NCBI GenBank assembly: GCA_024509875.1
Contig: JAMPIV010017573.1
Coordinates: forward strand, 1-64,000
Direction: 5' to 3'
Length of the DNA: 64,000 nucleotides
Source of the DNA: Oreohelix idahoensis
Lineage: Eukaryota; Mollusca; Gastropoda; Stylommatophora; Oreohelicidae
Shown: one piece after another, positions 1-11,881 of the stretch
Layout: every line of letters begins with the position of its first letter
Numbering within the stretch: the stretch's first letter is position 1
The notes under the pieces: generated by a model
Databases searched by the model: none
What the model was told of the DNA's origin: nothing
The model's input: the letters and a program-made list of their open reading frames with translations, nothing else
Made by a program: the position numbers and the translations under genes

Positions 1-1149
1 AATTAAATATTATTGTCCCATCGGTTACACAAAATAGCCTCTAGGTTTTAAGCATAGTACGTTTCCTACAACAATGATAATAAAGGTACGTTTTGATTAG
101 TTATTGTATTAGAGAGTTCCCTACCTAATGGCGTGCGGTATGGTCAGATTTAGAAAACCGTGTTGTAAGACAGATCCAAATCACGACAGTCTTGAGTGTC
201 CACGGTTATGAAACAGACAAACCAGATCGGCGGTAAAATCTAGCAAAAAAGTCACATTGTTTTGTCAGAACCCACTGAATTCCATTTCAGTTGGTTGATG
301 CTGTTGTTTCCAAAATCCAATATGTAGCCAGTAAGAAGACAGATAGTGTGATAACAGGCATCGCAGCTGAACAATAATCCTTATCCTATTTGGTTATGTA
401 AATTTTGCTTAATGTAGCATTATGTATTTCATGTCTTCATATCTTTTCTTTATCAGGTTGATGGGCTTCATGGGGACTCCATAATACCTCATCCGTGTTC
501 AAAGAGATTTCCTGCCCACACTGAACTGTAACTCCACAGTTGAATTATTCAGTGTCTCCACTGTTTTAATTACAAATTTTAAATCAAAGTTTGCTGTTGT
601 AAAGTTTTCTGTCTAGTATTTGTATCAGTACTAACCAGTGTCCAGTTTTCTGTTCTATACATCAAAGTTAACCAGATATACTATATTACAAATCTATTTC
701 TTGCGTTAATTACTTAATTTCTGCATTTATAATGATTTCATATTCTGCTTTAAAAAACAAAATTTTTGTTTGATATTTGTCCTTTCTCGTAATCAGTATT
801 GCCGTGCCTGCTTTCTTCCTATTTGTTTTGCACAATCATAAAATGATTACTTTTATACTTCACCTTTCTGCTGCCACATGTGCAGTTCCACCATGCGCTT
901 ACGGCGTTCTAGCATTCCAGCTGCTAATTTGGGGACTTCTGCGATGTGAAAGTAGATTGGTTTTAAGACTTCTTTTAGTGTTTTCTACGTCTTGGGCTAC
1001 TGTTGGTCTTTCTTGAATACATTCTATCTTGAAACATGGAGAACAAAAAAAAAAAAAAACAGACAAACAAACAAACAAACAAAAAAAAACACAGGAAAAA
1101 CAAGAAGCAATAAGCTACATACATTTATATATGTGCATACGCAGATTAA
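1..1149. other. AT-rich intergenic sequence, no gene seen
   Basis: No coding region, RNA gene or complete mobile element is recognisable. Short open frames near 777-1016 have no family resemblance and are read as chance. An A-rich tract begins near 1047 and passes into a short run of ACAA/AACA units to about 1090, just before LINE 5' sequence. The words GAAACATGGAGAAC at about 1030 resemble a motif found in LINE fragments at 14960 and 41520, but the match is too short to call. Confidence 0.5.
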
Positions 1150-2640
1150 CTCCGCCAAGGCCGGTCCCAATCCCGGCTGAAAAATGAGGAGGGCAGCCTG
1201 TATGGAGGCCGTAAGGAGGCAGCACCTCCACCACGCAAAGGCACAACAGGCCAATCACCTGTTTGCTTTAAATCACGATTATGCGAACGACAAGAGAGAA
1301 AACCGGACTGATTCTAAAGGCGACGAACAGGAACGGACTACGGACTACGACTTATGAAACTTGGAACACAAGAAGTATAAATGGGAAAGAAGAGGAGCTG
1401 GTGGAAGAGATGAGGAAAGCAAAACTAGAAATCCTGGCTATAACGGAAACGAAGAAAAAGGGTCATGGATCTCGACGGCGACACGCTGCTCTAGAGTGAT
1501 GTACCCACATCTGAAAGAGCTAAAGGGGGCGTGGGTTGCATTGTGGCCAAAAACCAAAAAGATAGTATCAAGGGATGGAAATTTGTCTCGGAGCGCATTA
1601 TGGTTGTAAATCTAAAAAAAAGAGAAACCATAGTCAACCTGGTTATAGTGTACGGGTCAAATGAAGACGAGAGAGCAGAGGTCAAGGAGGAATTCTTCGA
1701 GCTGCTTCAAAAGACAGTGGATGACTGCTTAGATGAAATTATCATGCTCGGAGATTTCAATGCCAGAGTTGGAAATGGCCATGCTAGATTTGGTGGAGTA
1801 ATCGGAAGATATGGAGAAGATACTCTCAATGACAATGGAAAGCGACTCCTTAGATTCTGCAGTGAGCAGAATCTGATCATTACAAACACAAAGTTCCTCC
1901 ATAAGCGCATACTTGCATACACTAGATGTGAACCAACAAAGAATGAGAAGTCAGTGATCGACTATGCCATTGTTAGGAGGAGCTCAATCAAATATGTCCG
2001 GGATGCTAGAGTCTGGAGGGGGCCAGAGATTGGAAGTGATCACTACCTGCTTACAATCAAAAGAACAACTGAAAGAGTTACACAGCCTAGGAACTGCCCA
2101 ACATCACGCAAGAAACTAAGTAAACGAAAGGGAGGAATGAGCATAAAGACCTACAAGCTGAGAGAGCCAGAAATTAAGACCAGATATCAGGGGCTTATTG
2201 CTACAGCGGTGAGAAACACAGAAGAACAACCTGAGGACTTGGAAACTCTCTGGCTTAAATTCAAGGACATCATAAAGACAGCTGCTGCAGAAGCATGTGG
2301 TGAAGTCCGACTTGGGAACAAGAGAAAGAGGACACCTTGGTGGACAGAGGAAGTCAAAGAGAAAATAAGAGAGAAGAAAATGGCATGGAAACAATACTTA
2401 GGAGCTAAAAACACAGCAGGATAAATAGAGAAATATAGAGAATATGTGACACTCAGAACTAAAGCAAAGAACAAAGTGCTAGCAGCAAAACAGAAGTCCT
2501 GGGAAGAATTTGGAGAAAAGCTAGAAAAAGATGCGCAAGAAAACCAGAAATTGTTCTATAAGACCCTAAAGAACACGGTTGCCAGCTCTTATGGTGAGAG
2601 GTCCTTGAACCAAACAGCACACTTTAAAAAAAATTTAAAA
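1150..2640 (+). mobile_element. LINE fragment: 5' region and endonuclease half
   Basis: Non-LTR retrotransposon piece carrying the 5' untranslated region (about 1150-1280) and the apurinic-like endonuclease half, but no reverse transcriptase. The family resembles those annotated in invertebrates as craniofacial development protein 2-like, generally RTE-type LINEs. It stops near 2640 in A/T-rich sequence, soon after the linker that precedes reverse transcriptase. Loss of the 3' half is unusual, because target-primed reverse transcription normally loses 5' sequence. A later deletion or an insertion at that point would explain it. A copy of what may be the same family, starting almost where this one stops, lies at 25796-27374. 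Confidence 0.75.
1281..2640 (+). pseudogene. LINE endonuclease (AP-endonuclease fold), frameshifted
   Basis: Encodes the domain that nicks target DNA for LINE insertion. The first frame (1281-1499) carries the N-terminal block TWNTRSINGKEEELVEEM and the metal-binding glutamate block LAITETKKKG. A frameshift near 1490-1540 moves the reading to 1531-2424, which holds GDFNARVG (catalytic Asp/Asn), SVIDYAIV and GSDHYLL, the classic exonuclease-endonuclease-phosphatase motifs. A TAA at 2422 is followed by more of the linker (2446-2640, with WEEFGEKLEKDAQENQKLFY). Family membership is clear from these motifs. The frameshift, stop and missing reverse transcriptase make it non-functional. Confidence 0.8.
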
Positions 2641-2689
2641 ACTTTACCACAAACCTTTTACCCGGTAGCAAAACGAAAAAATCTTTAGT

Positions 2690-3690
2690 AGCTACACTAC
2701 TTTTTAATTTCTTTGAAAACGCGCGTAAAACGGAAGTCTTAAACTCATCAGCAGACGTCTACTGAAGTCTGATGAATCGACTGGAATGCCAGACTTTGTC
2801 CGTCAGCATCTTTACGTTGGTTAGTATCTGGGATTATGCCTGTCAGAACAGACAGCGGCCATGTCTGTGAAAGCGCTCCGTTCAATGTTGATAGGGATTA
2901 GTAGGCCCTGTTCTAGTTTGAATACTCTCAGGTTTCGGGGACAAAGTTTTGTACAGAGAGACGTGTCTGAAGTATTCCTTTGACATGTGAGTATTAAATA
3001 ACAGTACAAGTGAGTAGTCCAGGCTGCACTTTCTCTTAAAAAAAAAAAACAACAACACACATAGACAAACAACTATAAATTTATCCCTTTCGTTCTGAAC
3101 GTAGGTGGTTGCAAGATTTAAACGAGTTATTTAAATGAAAAAAAATGTGGTACGTTTAAAAGTAAAAATTACCAGGAAAAAAAAAGTTCAAGGTAGTCCC
3201 ATAGCAGATACTGTCGGAGGGGAGTGAAATGTTAGAGACTTCACTATACTAGGTCCAGCTTCCAGAAGTAAGGTGACCAGTTCCTTTCCTCGCTGCTTTT
3301 GCCTTCCCTAAGTCAAGACCAGAGTCAGGTACATGCGTAGATAGGAGCGTAATCGGACATGCATTCTCTTTCTCTTAACAACACACACACGCACGCACAC
3401 ACACACAAATAATTATAAATTTATCCCTCTTTTGCTCAACGCCGCTTAAAAAAAAAAGTGGAGTGCATTTAGATGTAAATGTAGCCAGCTTAGTTCATAT
3501 GAATTTTGTATTTATTAAAAAATAGATGTGTCCTGAATTCGGATAATATAATTAAAAATCGACAGGCCTCACTACAGCGAGGATGTCTCGTGTAAGGCCA
3601 CATCATCTACTTATTCTCATACTGCATCTTGATCCCACACTATAATGAATCTACTTTACCATAGCTGAGTAACAGCAACCCATTATTATG
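2690..3690. other. AT-rich spacer with simple repeats
   Basis: No gene seen. Contains several A runs (3039, 3140, 3178, 3449) and a short (CA)n stretch at about 3382-3405. The small open frames are unconvincing. Confidence 0.5.
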
Positions 3691-4010
3691 CATGGAGGCA
3701 TCCTTATATGACCACCAGCAAAGAACAATGCTGCAGTATTTGGAAGTGAACCTGTCTGTGATGCTAATTACAACCTCATTGACCTTTGACATTATCCACA
3801 CACTTCAGGGATTCCCCCTATGGTGAAACATGTTGAGAACTGTGGGATGTGTGTCTCCCCTACTTTGCAGCGGTGATCCAACAATGGTCAAGTTTAGAGT
3901 ATAAAAATGAGGGCCTTCAAAGGTCATCAACCTTCGCTCAAGATTACTCTTGGCAGAGATATAAATAGAAGAATGGTGCTTCTATTTCAGGGAACCCCAC
4001 ATGCATTTTA
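3690..4010 (+). repeat. Dispersed repeat, SINE-body copy
   Basis: The segment from about 3840 to 4005 is similar, in opposite orientation, to 28630-28800. Shared words include CAAGATTACTCTTGGCAGAG and CTTCTATTTCA. The minus-strand copy at 28630-28865 has a tRNA-like head, so this one is read as a head-less member of the same SINE family. The part at 3697-3738 (ATCCTTATATGACCACCAGC) recurs at about 13857-13875, so this block is a composite of at least two dispersed sequences. Confidence 0.55.
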
Positions 4011-4470
4011 AGAAATCAAGCGTAACAACTGAGATTATCCAAGCTGTCATGAACTTTTTATCTTCTCACCCCTTCTGTGAGGAAAAGGAAATTTGCTCGT
4101 ATTGTCTGATCCCCCAACTAAAAATGATTCAGTAAAATATTACTTCATAGTTCTGGATTTTTATGTTTTTAAATTAACTGGGTCATACGGGTGCAATTAC
4201 TCAAATATGATTAAATCAACTATCAAATGTTTCTGATACACGTATTACATTGCTGCTTCTTCTATAGTCTCGCGATCGTCTCTTCATTTTAGGCATCTTA
4301 TCATTTTGATCCATAATAATAAGTCTGCAATACTTTAAATTTAAATTTTGTCTTGAATAAACAATCAGAAACTTACATTTTAAAAATTATTTTAAGAAAA
4401 ATGATGAGTTAAATCCGTTTCCCGAATGAAACTGGACAGAAGAGTATCTTGATTGTCTGTTGATTTAATG

Positions 4471-4628
4471 CACACCGTCACACTGTTTCTATTTTCGGGA
4501 GAGTACATATAAGGGGAAACAATACAATGTTATTGTCTAACTTTCAACCACAGTTGCACCCCCTTAGCTGTGCTTAAAAGTTAATGCACTCTCTCGAAAA
4601 TAGAAAAAAATGCGCAAACGACGGTGTG
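4471..4628. repeat. Foldback (MITE-like) inverted repeat
   Basis: The two ends of this 158-bp segment are imperfect inverted repeats: CACACCGTC...TTTCTATTTTCG.GAGAGT at the left and its complement at 4585-4628 at the right. The right arm has about eight extra bases. The centre (about 4510-4580) is unrelated spacer. The structure fits a small non-autonomous DNA element or a foldback. No convincing target duplication was seen, so superfamily is open. Confidence 0.4.
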
Positions 4629-4629
4629 A

Positions 4630-7600
4630 AAAGTGTGACAAACCGACCGACCGAAGTATTTACGGCGGTAATTATGTAGTTTGATTATAGTTAACAAAGT
4701 TAAAATGTGATTTTTATACAACAATGAAGCACTGATGTTTTCATCACAGGTGGTGACTTTAAAGTGGCTATCGTAAAAAAAAAAAATTCTTCTGCTGGGC
4801 CTCAAAGTTGTACTTGACTAGCCAGGTGTTGAAGACAGTTTGTTGTTGGTGTTGGGTTCTGTGACTGTTGGTTCCCAAGGGTGTTGTTGACTGTTCCGTC
4901 AATCGTCAAATTCTGGGGCGGTAGCACTTCCCTGGCGGTAATGCTGGAGGTAACCATTCAGATTGTCAGGGCCAGCATCTTCAAGACCCTTCTGATGTAG
5001 GCGTGTAGCGTAGACTGCTGGCAACTTGAACAATAGACTTGTACCACAAACAGGTACCACAAATGTGTACCACAAACGTAGAGAAAACAAATACCTCTTC
5101 TAAGTGAAGGATTTCCTGATATGATAATCAGGCGCTCTCCGCTTTCATTCCACCACTTCATCTTCCTCTGAAACGTTACCCTCCCTGAGCACTATTGTTA
5201 AACCCACTAAGTCGGATGAAAGTGCGTTTGGACAGCGGAAAACGACAATTGCATTATTTAAACATGTGCGAATATACCTATAAACTTGTTAAAATGTTAA
5301 TATAATAAAAATGTACACCAGGGTTTCATCTTCATCCACTACCTGCTCCACAAGGAGCCTGGGGCTATCACTGCTTTTGGTACCTTGTGAGGAAACCCGC
5401 ACGAAGCAGTCTCCAGCTCTTGCAGTGGCGGCTTACGAATCTTATCATTTTATACACTGAGGTTGCCAGCCTCTTATGAACTTCTACACCCACGAGCAAT
5501 TTACACATGTTAAATGCAAAAAAAAAAAAAAGGATAAAATGTACATATTACAACTTATCACGATTACCGAGAATGAAGTTACAGGCTTCTTGCACAGGAA
5601 AAACTCCCGAATAGTGTCGGGCCACTTGTTTTCAGAGGCCGTCTTATAGGTGGTCGGGGTATTTTTAATTATAATCCTACTATTATTCTGTATGTAGGCT
5701 CCTAGGACTCGTGGTTTCCTGTACTATAGTCGAGTTTTCTTTCTGTCTAATATTAGAAGATCATCTAATACTTGGTTCTAGCCTTATGTTGGAACCCTGT
5801 TTCTGTTCGTTATCCTGGCTGCCTCAAATTTCTTTTTGACGAGATGAAAATGCAGTGAAGTAGTTTTAAAATGTTGCAGATTATAAGGAATATTTTCGCC
5901 CACACATCCACGAGGTTTCTTTGGAAACAGCTACAATCAGAAGAGGTTTATTTTAGCACTTCTATGGCAATCCAATCACGAATTAGGGTTTGATATCGAT
6001 ACGGGTTTTTTTGTTCCCACTACCCTCATCTGCAGAACATTCTGCATGACACACACGATATTTTCTTAACATGTCATTTACATATTCATTTGCCTGTCTT
6101 TCATGACCATATAAGATCTCGTTTCTTCCGCTTCACCTGTCAAGCTTACAAACTCACTACTTCACAGATTTACCATTATAATCTCCTCCCAGATGTTCCA
6201 CATTTTATTTCCTTGTAATTGTTTATTACAACCAATTTCATCTACCTAAACTATTGCATCACTGTCCGTGTCCTAATCTTTAGCAAGATAGTCATTTTCT
6301 ACATCAGAGAGAGATCTTTCGGGTGTTTGGGCACGACAAGTTTGCGAATTAGCACCTTGTCAGGCGACAACATGGTTCTCGAGTATCTTCCGCAAACAGA
6401 AAATCTGAGTTAACAATAGAAATGTCGCTCAGTGTAGACTTTTACTCCGTCTGGAGCTATCGATAAGCGAAAAGTCAATGTGGCAAGTTTGCTCTGCACA
6501 GAAGTCAATGTGGTTTCAAAAATAGGTAGAACGATCAGGTAAAATCAGGGAGTTACATATTAGAACAAGATGTGATCAGAAAACCTTGAACAATGATAGC
6601 GAAAACAACGCCAAGGAGCGGGTGAGGAAAAGGAAAAGGAAGGTCACAGAAAAAAGCTAAAAGGAAGGCACAGGAAATTGTAACAATCTAAGATTGACTC
6701 GTCACAAAAAACCCAGTATTGCACACTAGCTTACAGGAGTCACTTGAGCCACTCTGGTCTTTTGCCTGGTTGGTTGCAAGCTTTAGGATCTCACAATGGA
6801 CCCATGATGGGCAGGAGGAGCTGAGAAGTGGCTCTGTCTAGGACGTGACAATTCCTTGGGACAGCACAGAACCACACCACAGTATGTTAGCTCTGCATAT
6901 TTGGAGAGCCCCATTGGATGGCGGCAAATTGACAGTATGCCACGCGCTTCTTCCTCCTAGCTTGCGACCCGATGTGATGATCCTTTAAATGCCAGCCAAT
7001 ATGGAGAAACCGGAGCACATGACTTCAACTCAACACGTGTCGGAATGGCAGAAAAACTACAGAAAAAACCTAAATCTACAGTATAGATAATACCAAGGAG
7101 TCCTTAACGTGTTATTTATTAGCTGCAAAAGAGCGAGAAGCTCAGCAGTCGTTAAACAACAACCAAAATGTCTTACTTAAGCGTTTGTAACCTACAAAGA
7201 AACAATCCCACTTACATGTCGGAAAAATACGTAGACTGTGCATATTGCACCGTGAAAACTAAAATGAACATCCTTTAAAACATACGCATATCATGCAATA
7301 TGTTAATGGTGCCTTTCAGGGAAGATACCCAAACAACGCGCACTGTACCATGAAAGCTAAATTGAAAACCCATTAAAAGAGCATGCAGACAGTTCAATTT
7401 TTTTGTTTCATGATACAATGACCATTGACCACAATGTCACGATAAGTGTGACTACAAAGATCTAATGAAGTAAAAACAGAATGGAAAGGCATATAATTGT
7501 AACAGTGGCATTAGTGCCATTATCAGGGAATGCAGTAGAAAGAGCCTACCATAATTAATTTCCGTCAATTTTGGCGGCATATGTGCTAGCACCAAGATGA

Positions 7601-7860
7601 GCAACCTGTCATTAAACAAGATTGCAGTTTTTAAAAAAGACACACACACACACACACAGAGTGTCAGTCACACGGTACAACACTTACACACATAATTCAC
7701 AAACATACCTTTGGAAAGCTAGACGAACGAACGTTTTCACGAATCAGCACGTGCAAGAACACAAAAGAACTCAGTTTTCGTCTCTGGCGACATCGATTGG
7801 TTAAGCTTCCAGGACGAGAAAAATTGAATGTGCTTCCTGCGTTCGGGCAGCAGGCAGCAC
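4630..7860. other. Long spacer without recognisable genes
   Basis: About 3.2 kb with nothing that reads as a gene. Open frames are short, and no splice-flanked conserved exon stood out. It contains a 12-A run at 5519, a (CA)n run near 7641-7659, a purine-rich patch at 6600-6680, and a dispersed repeat at about 5330-5480 described separately. Confidence 0.45.
5330..5480 (-). repeat. Dispersed repeat related to 27405-27470
   Basis: Read on the minus strand, the segment at about 5410-5480 contains GAGGCTGGCAACCTCAG followed by a CCACTGCAAGAGCTGG block. The plus strand at 27405-27465 has the same GAGGCTGGCAACCTCAG and a CCACTGCACGGGCTGG block at similar spacing. A weaker echo (GATTGCCAGCCTC) is at 11708. 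This is probably an interspersed SINE-like family. Confidence 0.45.
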
Positions 7861-7869
7861 CATACAAGA

Positions 7870-8056
7870 CATGGTCAGGATTTCGTTTTCTTCTTCTTCT
7901 TTAAGTACTATGCCTTGTTGCGTAGGCGATCATCTCTCGCCACAACTTCCAGTCTCCAGTACAATTTATCAATTCTGTTGTTGACCTCCTTCCATGCCAT
8001 GACGTCAAACTGTCCAGTATCTTCTCTCTTAGTCATTCTCTATTTCCTTTTCCCTT
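7870..8056 (-). mobile_element. LINE 3'-end fragment (C-terminal ORF2)
   Basis: On the minus strand the conceptual translation contains WREMIAYATRHST followed by a stop and a run of AAG triplets (plus strand cttcttcttcttct at 7889). That is the usual end of invertebrate LINE ORF2 proteins, which finish with a WRxMIAxA-type block and an (AAG)n tail. The 41-bp minisatellite that follows at 8057 contains the next-upstream LINE block, so this fragment and the array appear to be one disrupted copy. Confidence 0.6.
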
Positions 8057-8745
8057 CAATCTTTCCTTTTGTCACGACAAACTCCAGCTTTTTTCTTCAA
8101 TCTTTCCTTTTGTCACGACAAACTCCAGCTTTTTTCTTCAATCTTTCCTTTTGTCACGACAAACTCCAGCTTTTGTCTTCAATCTTTCCTTTTGTCACGA
8201 CAAACTCCAGCTTTGCTTCAATCTTTCCTTTTGTCACGACAAACTCCAGCTTTTTGCTTCAATCTTTCCTTTTGTCACGACAAATTCCAGCGTTTTGCTT
8301 CAATCTTTCCTTTTGTCACGACAAACTCCAGCTTTTTGCTTCAATTTTTCATTTTGTCACGACAAACTCCAGCTTTTTCCTTCAATCTTTCCTTTTGTCA
8401 CGACAAACTCCAGCTTTTTCCTTCAATCTTTCCTTTTGTCACGACAAACTCCAGCTTTTTCCTTCAATCTGTCCTTTTGTCACGACAAACTCCAGCTTTT
8501 TCCTTCAATCTGTCCTTTTGTCACAACAAACTCCAGCTTTTTCCTTCAATCTTTCCTTTTGTCACGACAAACTCCAGCTGTTTCCTTCAATCCTTGCTTT
8601 TGTCACAGCAAACTCCAGCTTTTTCCTTCAATCTTTCCTTTTGTCACGACAAACTCCAGCTTTTTCCTTCAATCTTTCCTTTTGTCACGACAAATTCCAG
8701 CTTTTTCCTTCAATCTTTCCTTTTGTCACGAAAAACTCCACCCTC
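8057..8745. repeat. 41-bp minisatellite, about 17 copies
   Basis: Tandem array of a 41-bp unit whose core is CTTTTGTCACGACAAACTCC. Copies differ by a few substitutions and by one or two bases in the T run. Because 41 is not a multiple of three, each plus-strand frame cycles through the same peptide in three phases and stays open, producing long overlapping frames that are not genes. On the minus strand the unit reads VVTKGKIEGK, a block typical of LINE ORF2 near its C terminus. The array therefore looks like an expansion inside a LINE copy. Confidence 0.9.
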
Positions 8746-9117
8746 CTTTTTCTCATAACAGCCCCAAAAATATGGATTGCTTCCGTCTAACATGAGCAAT
8801 AAGATTCCTGTGCACGTTGGCCTCGTTCAAGACATCCTCATCACTCATTTTAACTGTCCATGGTATTTTTAATATTCTTCTGTAAACCACATCTCTATGG
8901 CCCCCAGCGCTCTTCCTACTTGTTAACTAGTTGTCCATGACTCACTTCCTTACGTCAGGATTAGTTCTATATAATACTAAAGAACTTTTTTTCTTACTTG
9001 AACTGACAAAGATTTCTGGCATCAAATACTTTTCATTTTATAGAACGCTTCTTTTGCCTGGGCTAATCAACTCTTCACTTCTGATACGCATCTTCCATCC
9101 GATGAATCTACATGTTC
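8746..9117. other. Spacer between minisatellite and LINE
   Basis: No gene or element recognised. The sequence is AT-rich, with short open frames only. Confidence 0.4.
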
Positions 9118-10640
9118 GATGAAAGGAGGGAAGTCACCGGGTGTGGATAATATCCCAGCAGAGCTCTTGAAATATGGAGGACCAGATATAGTAAAAATCA
9201 TGACAACAATTTGCCAGAAGATATGAGTACCAAAAAAAGGCCAAAAGAGTGGACGCAGTCATTAGTAATACCGCTTCCAAAGAAAGGAAATCTAAAAATG
9301 TGCAAAAATTACAGAACCATTAGCCTTATTAGTCATCCAAGTAAAGTGATGTTAAGGATACTTTTGAACAGAATAAAACAGAAATCAGAAGAAATCTTGT
9401 CCGAGGAACAGGCTGGCTTTAGACGAAAAAGAAGTACCGCAGAACAAATCTTCAATATTAGATTACTGATCGAAAAACATCTCCAGCATCAACGCGATTT
9501 ATACCATAACTTCATCGATTTCACAAAAGCCTTCGATCGAGTCTGGCATGAAGGCTTATGGCAAATAATGAGAAAATTCAATTTTGATACCAACATCATA
9601 GATATCATTGAAGCACTATACAATGACGCAAGCAGTGTTGTTTTTGAAAGCAATGACATTGGTGAATTTTTCAAAATAACTGAAGGAGTTCGTCAGCGAT
9701 GTATCCTGTCCCCAGTGTTTTTTAATATATATCTAGAACATATTATGCAGGAGGCTCTCTACGATTATAAAACAACCATATCAATTGGAGGTCGACCTTT
9801 TTGCAATCTACGTTTTGCTGATGATATCGATCTTATAGCAGGAACAGAATCAGAACTTCAAGACCTTACCTCTAGACTGGAGAAAGTAACAAGAACGTAT
9901 GGGATGGAAATTAATATAGAAAAAAGCAAGATATTGGTGAATAGCGATAAGAAACATGTTCCGACCAACTTTACGTTAAATGGGCAAAAGTTAGAAGAAG
10001 TGAACATCTTTAAATATCTGGGGTCCACTATATGTAGTGATGGAAGATCAAGTAAAGAAATTAAAACAAGACTTGGGATGGCCTCAGCTGCCATGACAAG
10101 GCTGAATGTGATCTGGAAAAGTAACATCAGTTTTCCTGTGAAGATCAAATTATACAAATCACTTGTATTATCTATTTTCTTGTATAGGTGTGAGGGCTGG
10201 ACACTCACTGCAGATACGGAGCGAAGGATTCAGGCTTTCGAGTATAAATGTTATAGAAGAATTTTGCGCATTTGCTATAAAAAGCACAAAACAAAAGTCT
10301 ATGTTAAAGAGAAAATAAACACCTATGCAGGCCATCAAGAACCACTTTTGTCAGTAGTGAAACGTCGAAAGCTTGCCTGGTTTGGGCATGTAACTCGTCA
10401 TGACTCCCTTTGGAAAACGATCCTCCAGGGAAAAGTCGAAGGTAAACGGAGAAGAGGAAGGCAAAGAAAATCCTGTGCTGATAACATCAAAGAATGGGCA
10501 GGACACGGTTTTTCCACACTTGTACGCATTGCTGAGGATAGAGAGCAGTGGAGGACCCTGTCTGCTGATGCTTCAACCATGGCCCCCCTACGACCCTTGA
10601 CGGGTTACGGGTTGAGATGATGATAACGATTGATTTGTTT
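9118..10640 (+). mobile_element. 5'-truncated LINE (reverse transcriptase part)
   Basis: LINE copy that begins abruptly near 9118 inside the thumb-proximal linker (GKSPGVDNIPAELLKYGG) and runs to the end of ORF2, finishing in a GATGATGATAACGATTGAT tail. The trimer-based tail fits RTE-like LINEs, which end in short tandem repeats rather than long poly(A). The 5' truncation is the usual product of incomplete target-primed reverse transcription. No convincing target duplication was found. Confidence 0.85.
9121..10620 (+). pseudogene. LINE reverse transcriptase, degenerate
   Basis: Reverse transcriptase of a non-LTR element. Visible in order: PKEWTQSLVIPLPKKGN, NYRTISLISHPSKVMLRIL, EEQAGFRRKRSTAEQI, FIDFTKAFDRVWHEGLW (palm motif A Asp), GVRQRCILSPVFFNIYLE, LRFADDIDLIAG (catalytic FADD), and a C-terminal FGHVTRHDSLWKTILQGKVE block with a Cys/Trp segment. 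A TGA plus one-base shift near 9225 separates the start from the 469-residue frame at 9211-10620. GVRQGC has become GVRQRC, a change in a highly conserved glycine. It is probably inactive, although most of the palm survives uninterrupted. Confidence 0.85.
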
Positions 10641-10650
10641 TAAACCTAGT

Positions 10651-10937
10651 CCCTGCAGACCCAAGTAGAACAGTCCCAACTACGATGGTTTGGCCATGTA
10701 TGCAAAACAGGAGATGATTGGCTAACACAAGTATAGGATACTAAGAGCCAGGAATCCAGTTCTCCAGGACGACCCAGAATCAGCTGGGAGGACAACATTA
10801 GACAATCTCTGAAGGACCGATGACTAGATTGAAACCAAGCCAGGTCGAAGACAGCTGATAGGATAGTATCGCGCTCTTTGTGTGGCAAATCTCTACACCC
10901 CAGGCTAGAAGAGAAAAGACAAAAAAGTAAGTAAGTA
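10651..10937 (+). mobile_element. LINE 3'-end fragment with AAGT tail
   Basis: Degenerate copy of the LINE 3' end that also occurs at 12884-13407 and within 25796-27374. Translation gives VEQSQLRWFGHVCKTGDDW, then GRPRISWEDNIRQSLKDR, followed by two stops and ADRIVSRSLCGKSLHP. It finishes in gtaagtaagtaa at 10926-10937, the same AAGT tetramer tail as the other copies. Confidence 0.75.
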
Positions 10938-11534
10938 AAACTTGTTATAAAATTGGTCCATTTATTTTGATAGATACGGTTTTAAGTGTAGGGAAACAGC
11001 CACGTTAGCACTGAGACTGTCATAACAGCCAGGAATACTGTTTATATCAGGGATTTTTAAATGATGCTTGGGGAGGAATTCAGATGTTTCACATTACAAT
11101 ACAAGATTATCAACTTGTAGTAGGATTATTGTTGGTTTCATACAAAATTGTAAGGTTTTGAAATAATATAATGATGATAGGAAACTCTATACAAAGCGAT
11201 ACAACAGGAGGCAATCTGATCACCAGAAGCGGTAACCCGGTCGATCAAGTGTTTCGGCCCCTTAATCTCCTTTACACTCTAAAGGGGGGGGGGGTGGGCC
11301 CACATAGATCATGACTCTCAAGGGTCAGCCTCCTGTTGTCTAATGCAGAGAATTGAACCCACTCCACCTTGGTTGCAACTTTCAAATTCACTTCTTTTTT
11401 CTGCCAGCTGGAGGAAATTGTGAAAGTAACCCCTATGTTGAAAACAAATTACTGTCTTGAGTTCCATAGCCCGTTGCGGTTGTTCCACAGCCAGCACATA
11501 ATGTGCATTAATAAAATGGAGAGACCGCAGCAAA

Positions 11535-11720
11535 AGATAATGTCATCATCATCTCAATCATCATCGTCATAATCTTCATCATTTTCATTTGCGTTTCTTA
11601 AAGAGCATGGATCCATTGTTTCAGCTGTTTCCGTTATAGGAAGTCCTGCACCAAGGACACACATGCTATTGCAGCAGTTGTTTCTGTGGCAATTCGTCTT
11701 ACACGATGAGATTGCCAGCC
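11535..11720 (+). repeat. SINE-like dispersed repeat with ATC start
   Basis: Begins with an (ATC/TCA)n stretch at 11541-11590, continues with TTTCTTAAAGAGCATGGATCC, and ends near a block with AGTCCTGCACCAAGG. Similar order (ATC repeats, a GAGCATGGAGCTACCACTGG-like block) is seen at about 49730-49800, and on the minus strand at about 62740-62825. Three related copies indicate an interspersed family of unknown class, often found next to SINE or LINE ends here. Confidence 0.5.
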
Positions 11721-11881
11721 TCATGCACAAATGAATTTAGGAAATAAAAAAAAAACAATGGTATGGTAGTCTGTTTTACAAAAGAGTAATACAGTGGAAA
11801 AACTGACACTTGAGGATAGCACTTCATCATCCACAACAATAAAGAAAGATGAAGCACATATGTAAAGGCTAGGGAGATTAT

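Noticed and set aside
777..1016. 79-codon hydrophobic frame
   Set aside because: AT-rich chance frame with no splice context or family resemblance.
1024..1254. Minus-strand Phe/Val-rich frame
   Set aside because: Caused by the A-rich and AACA-repeat tract at 1047-1090 read on the other strand.
7828..8795. Three overlapping long plus-strand frames with Phe/Ser-rich repeats
   Set aside because: They are the three phases of a 41-bp minisatellite, kept open only because the unit has no stop; the LINE-derived sense is on the other strand.
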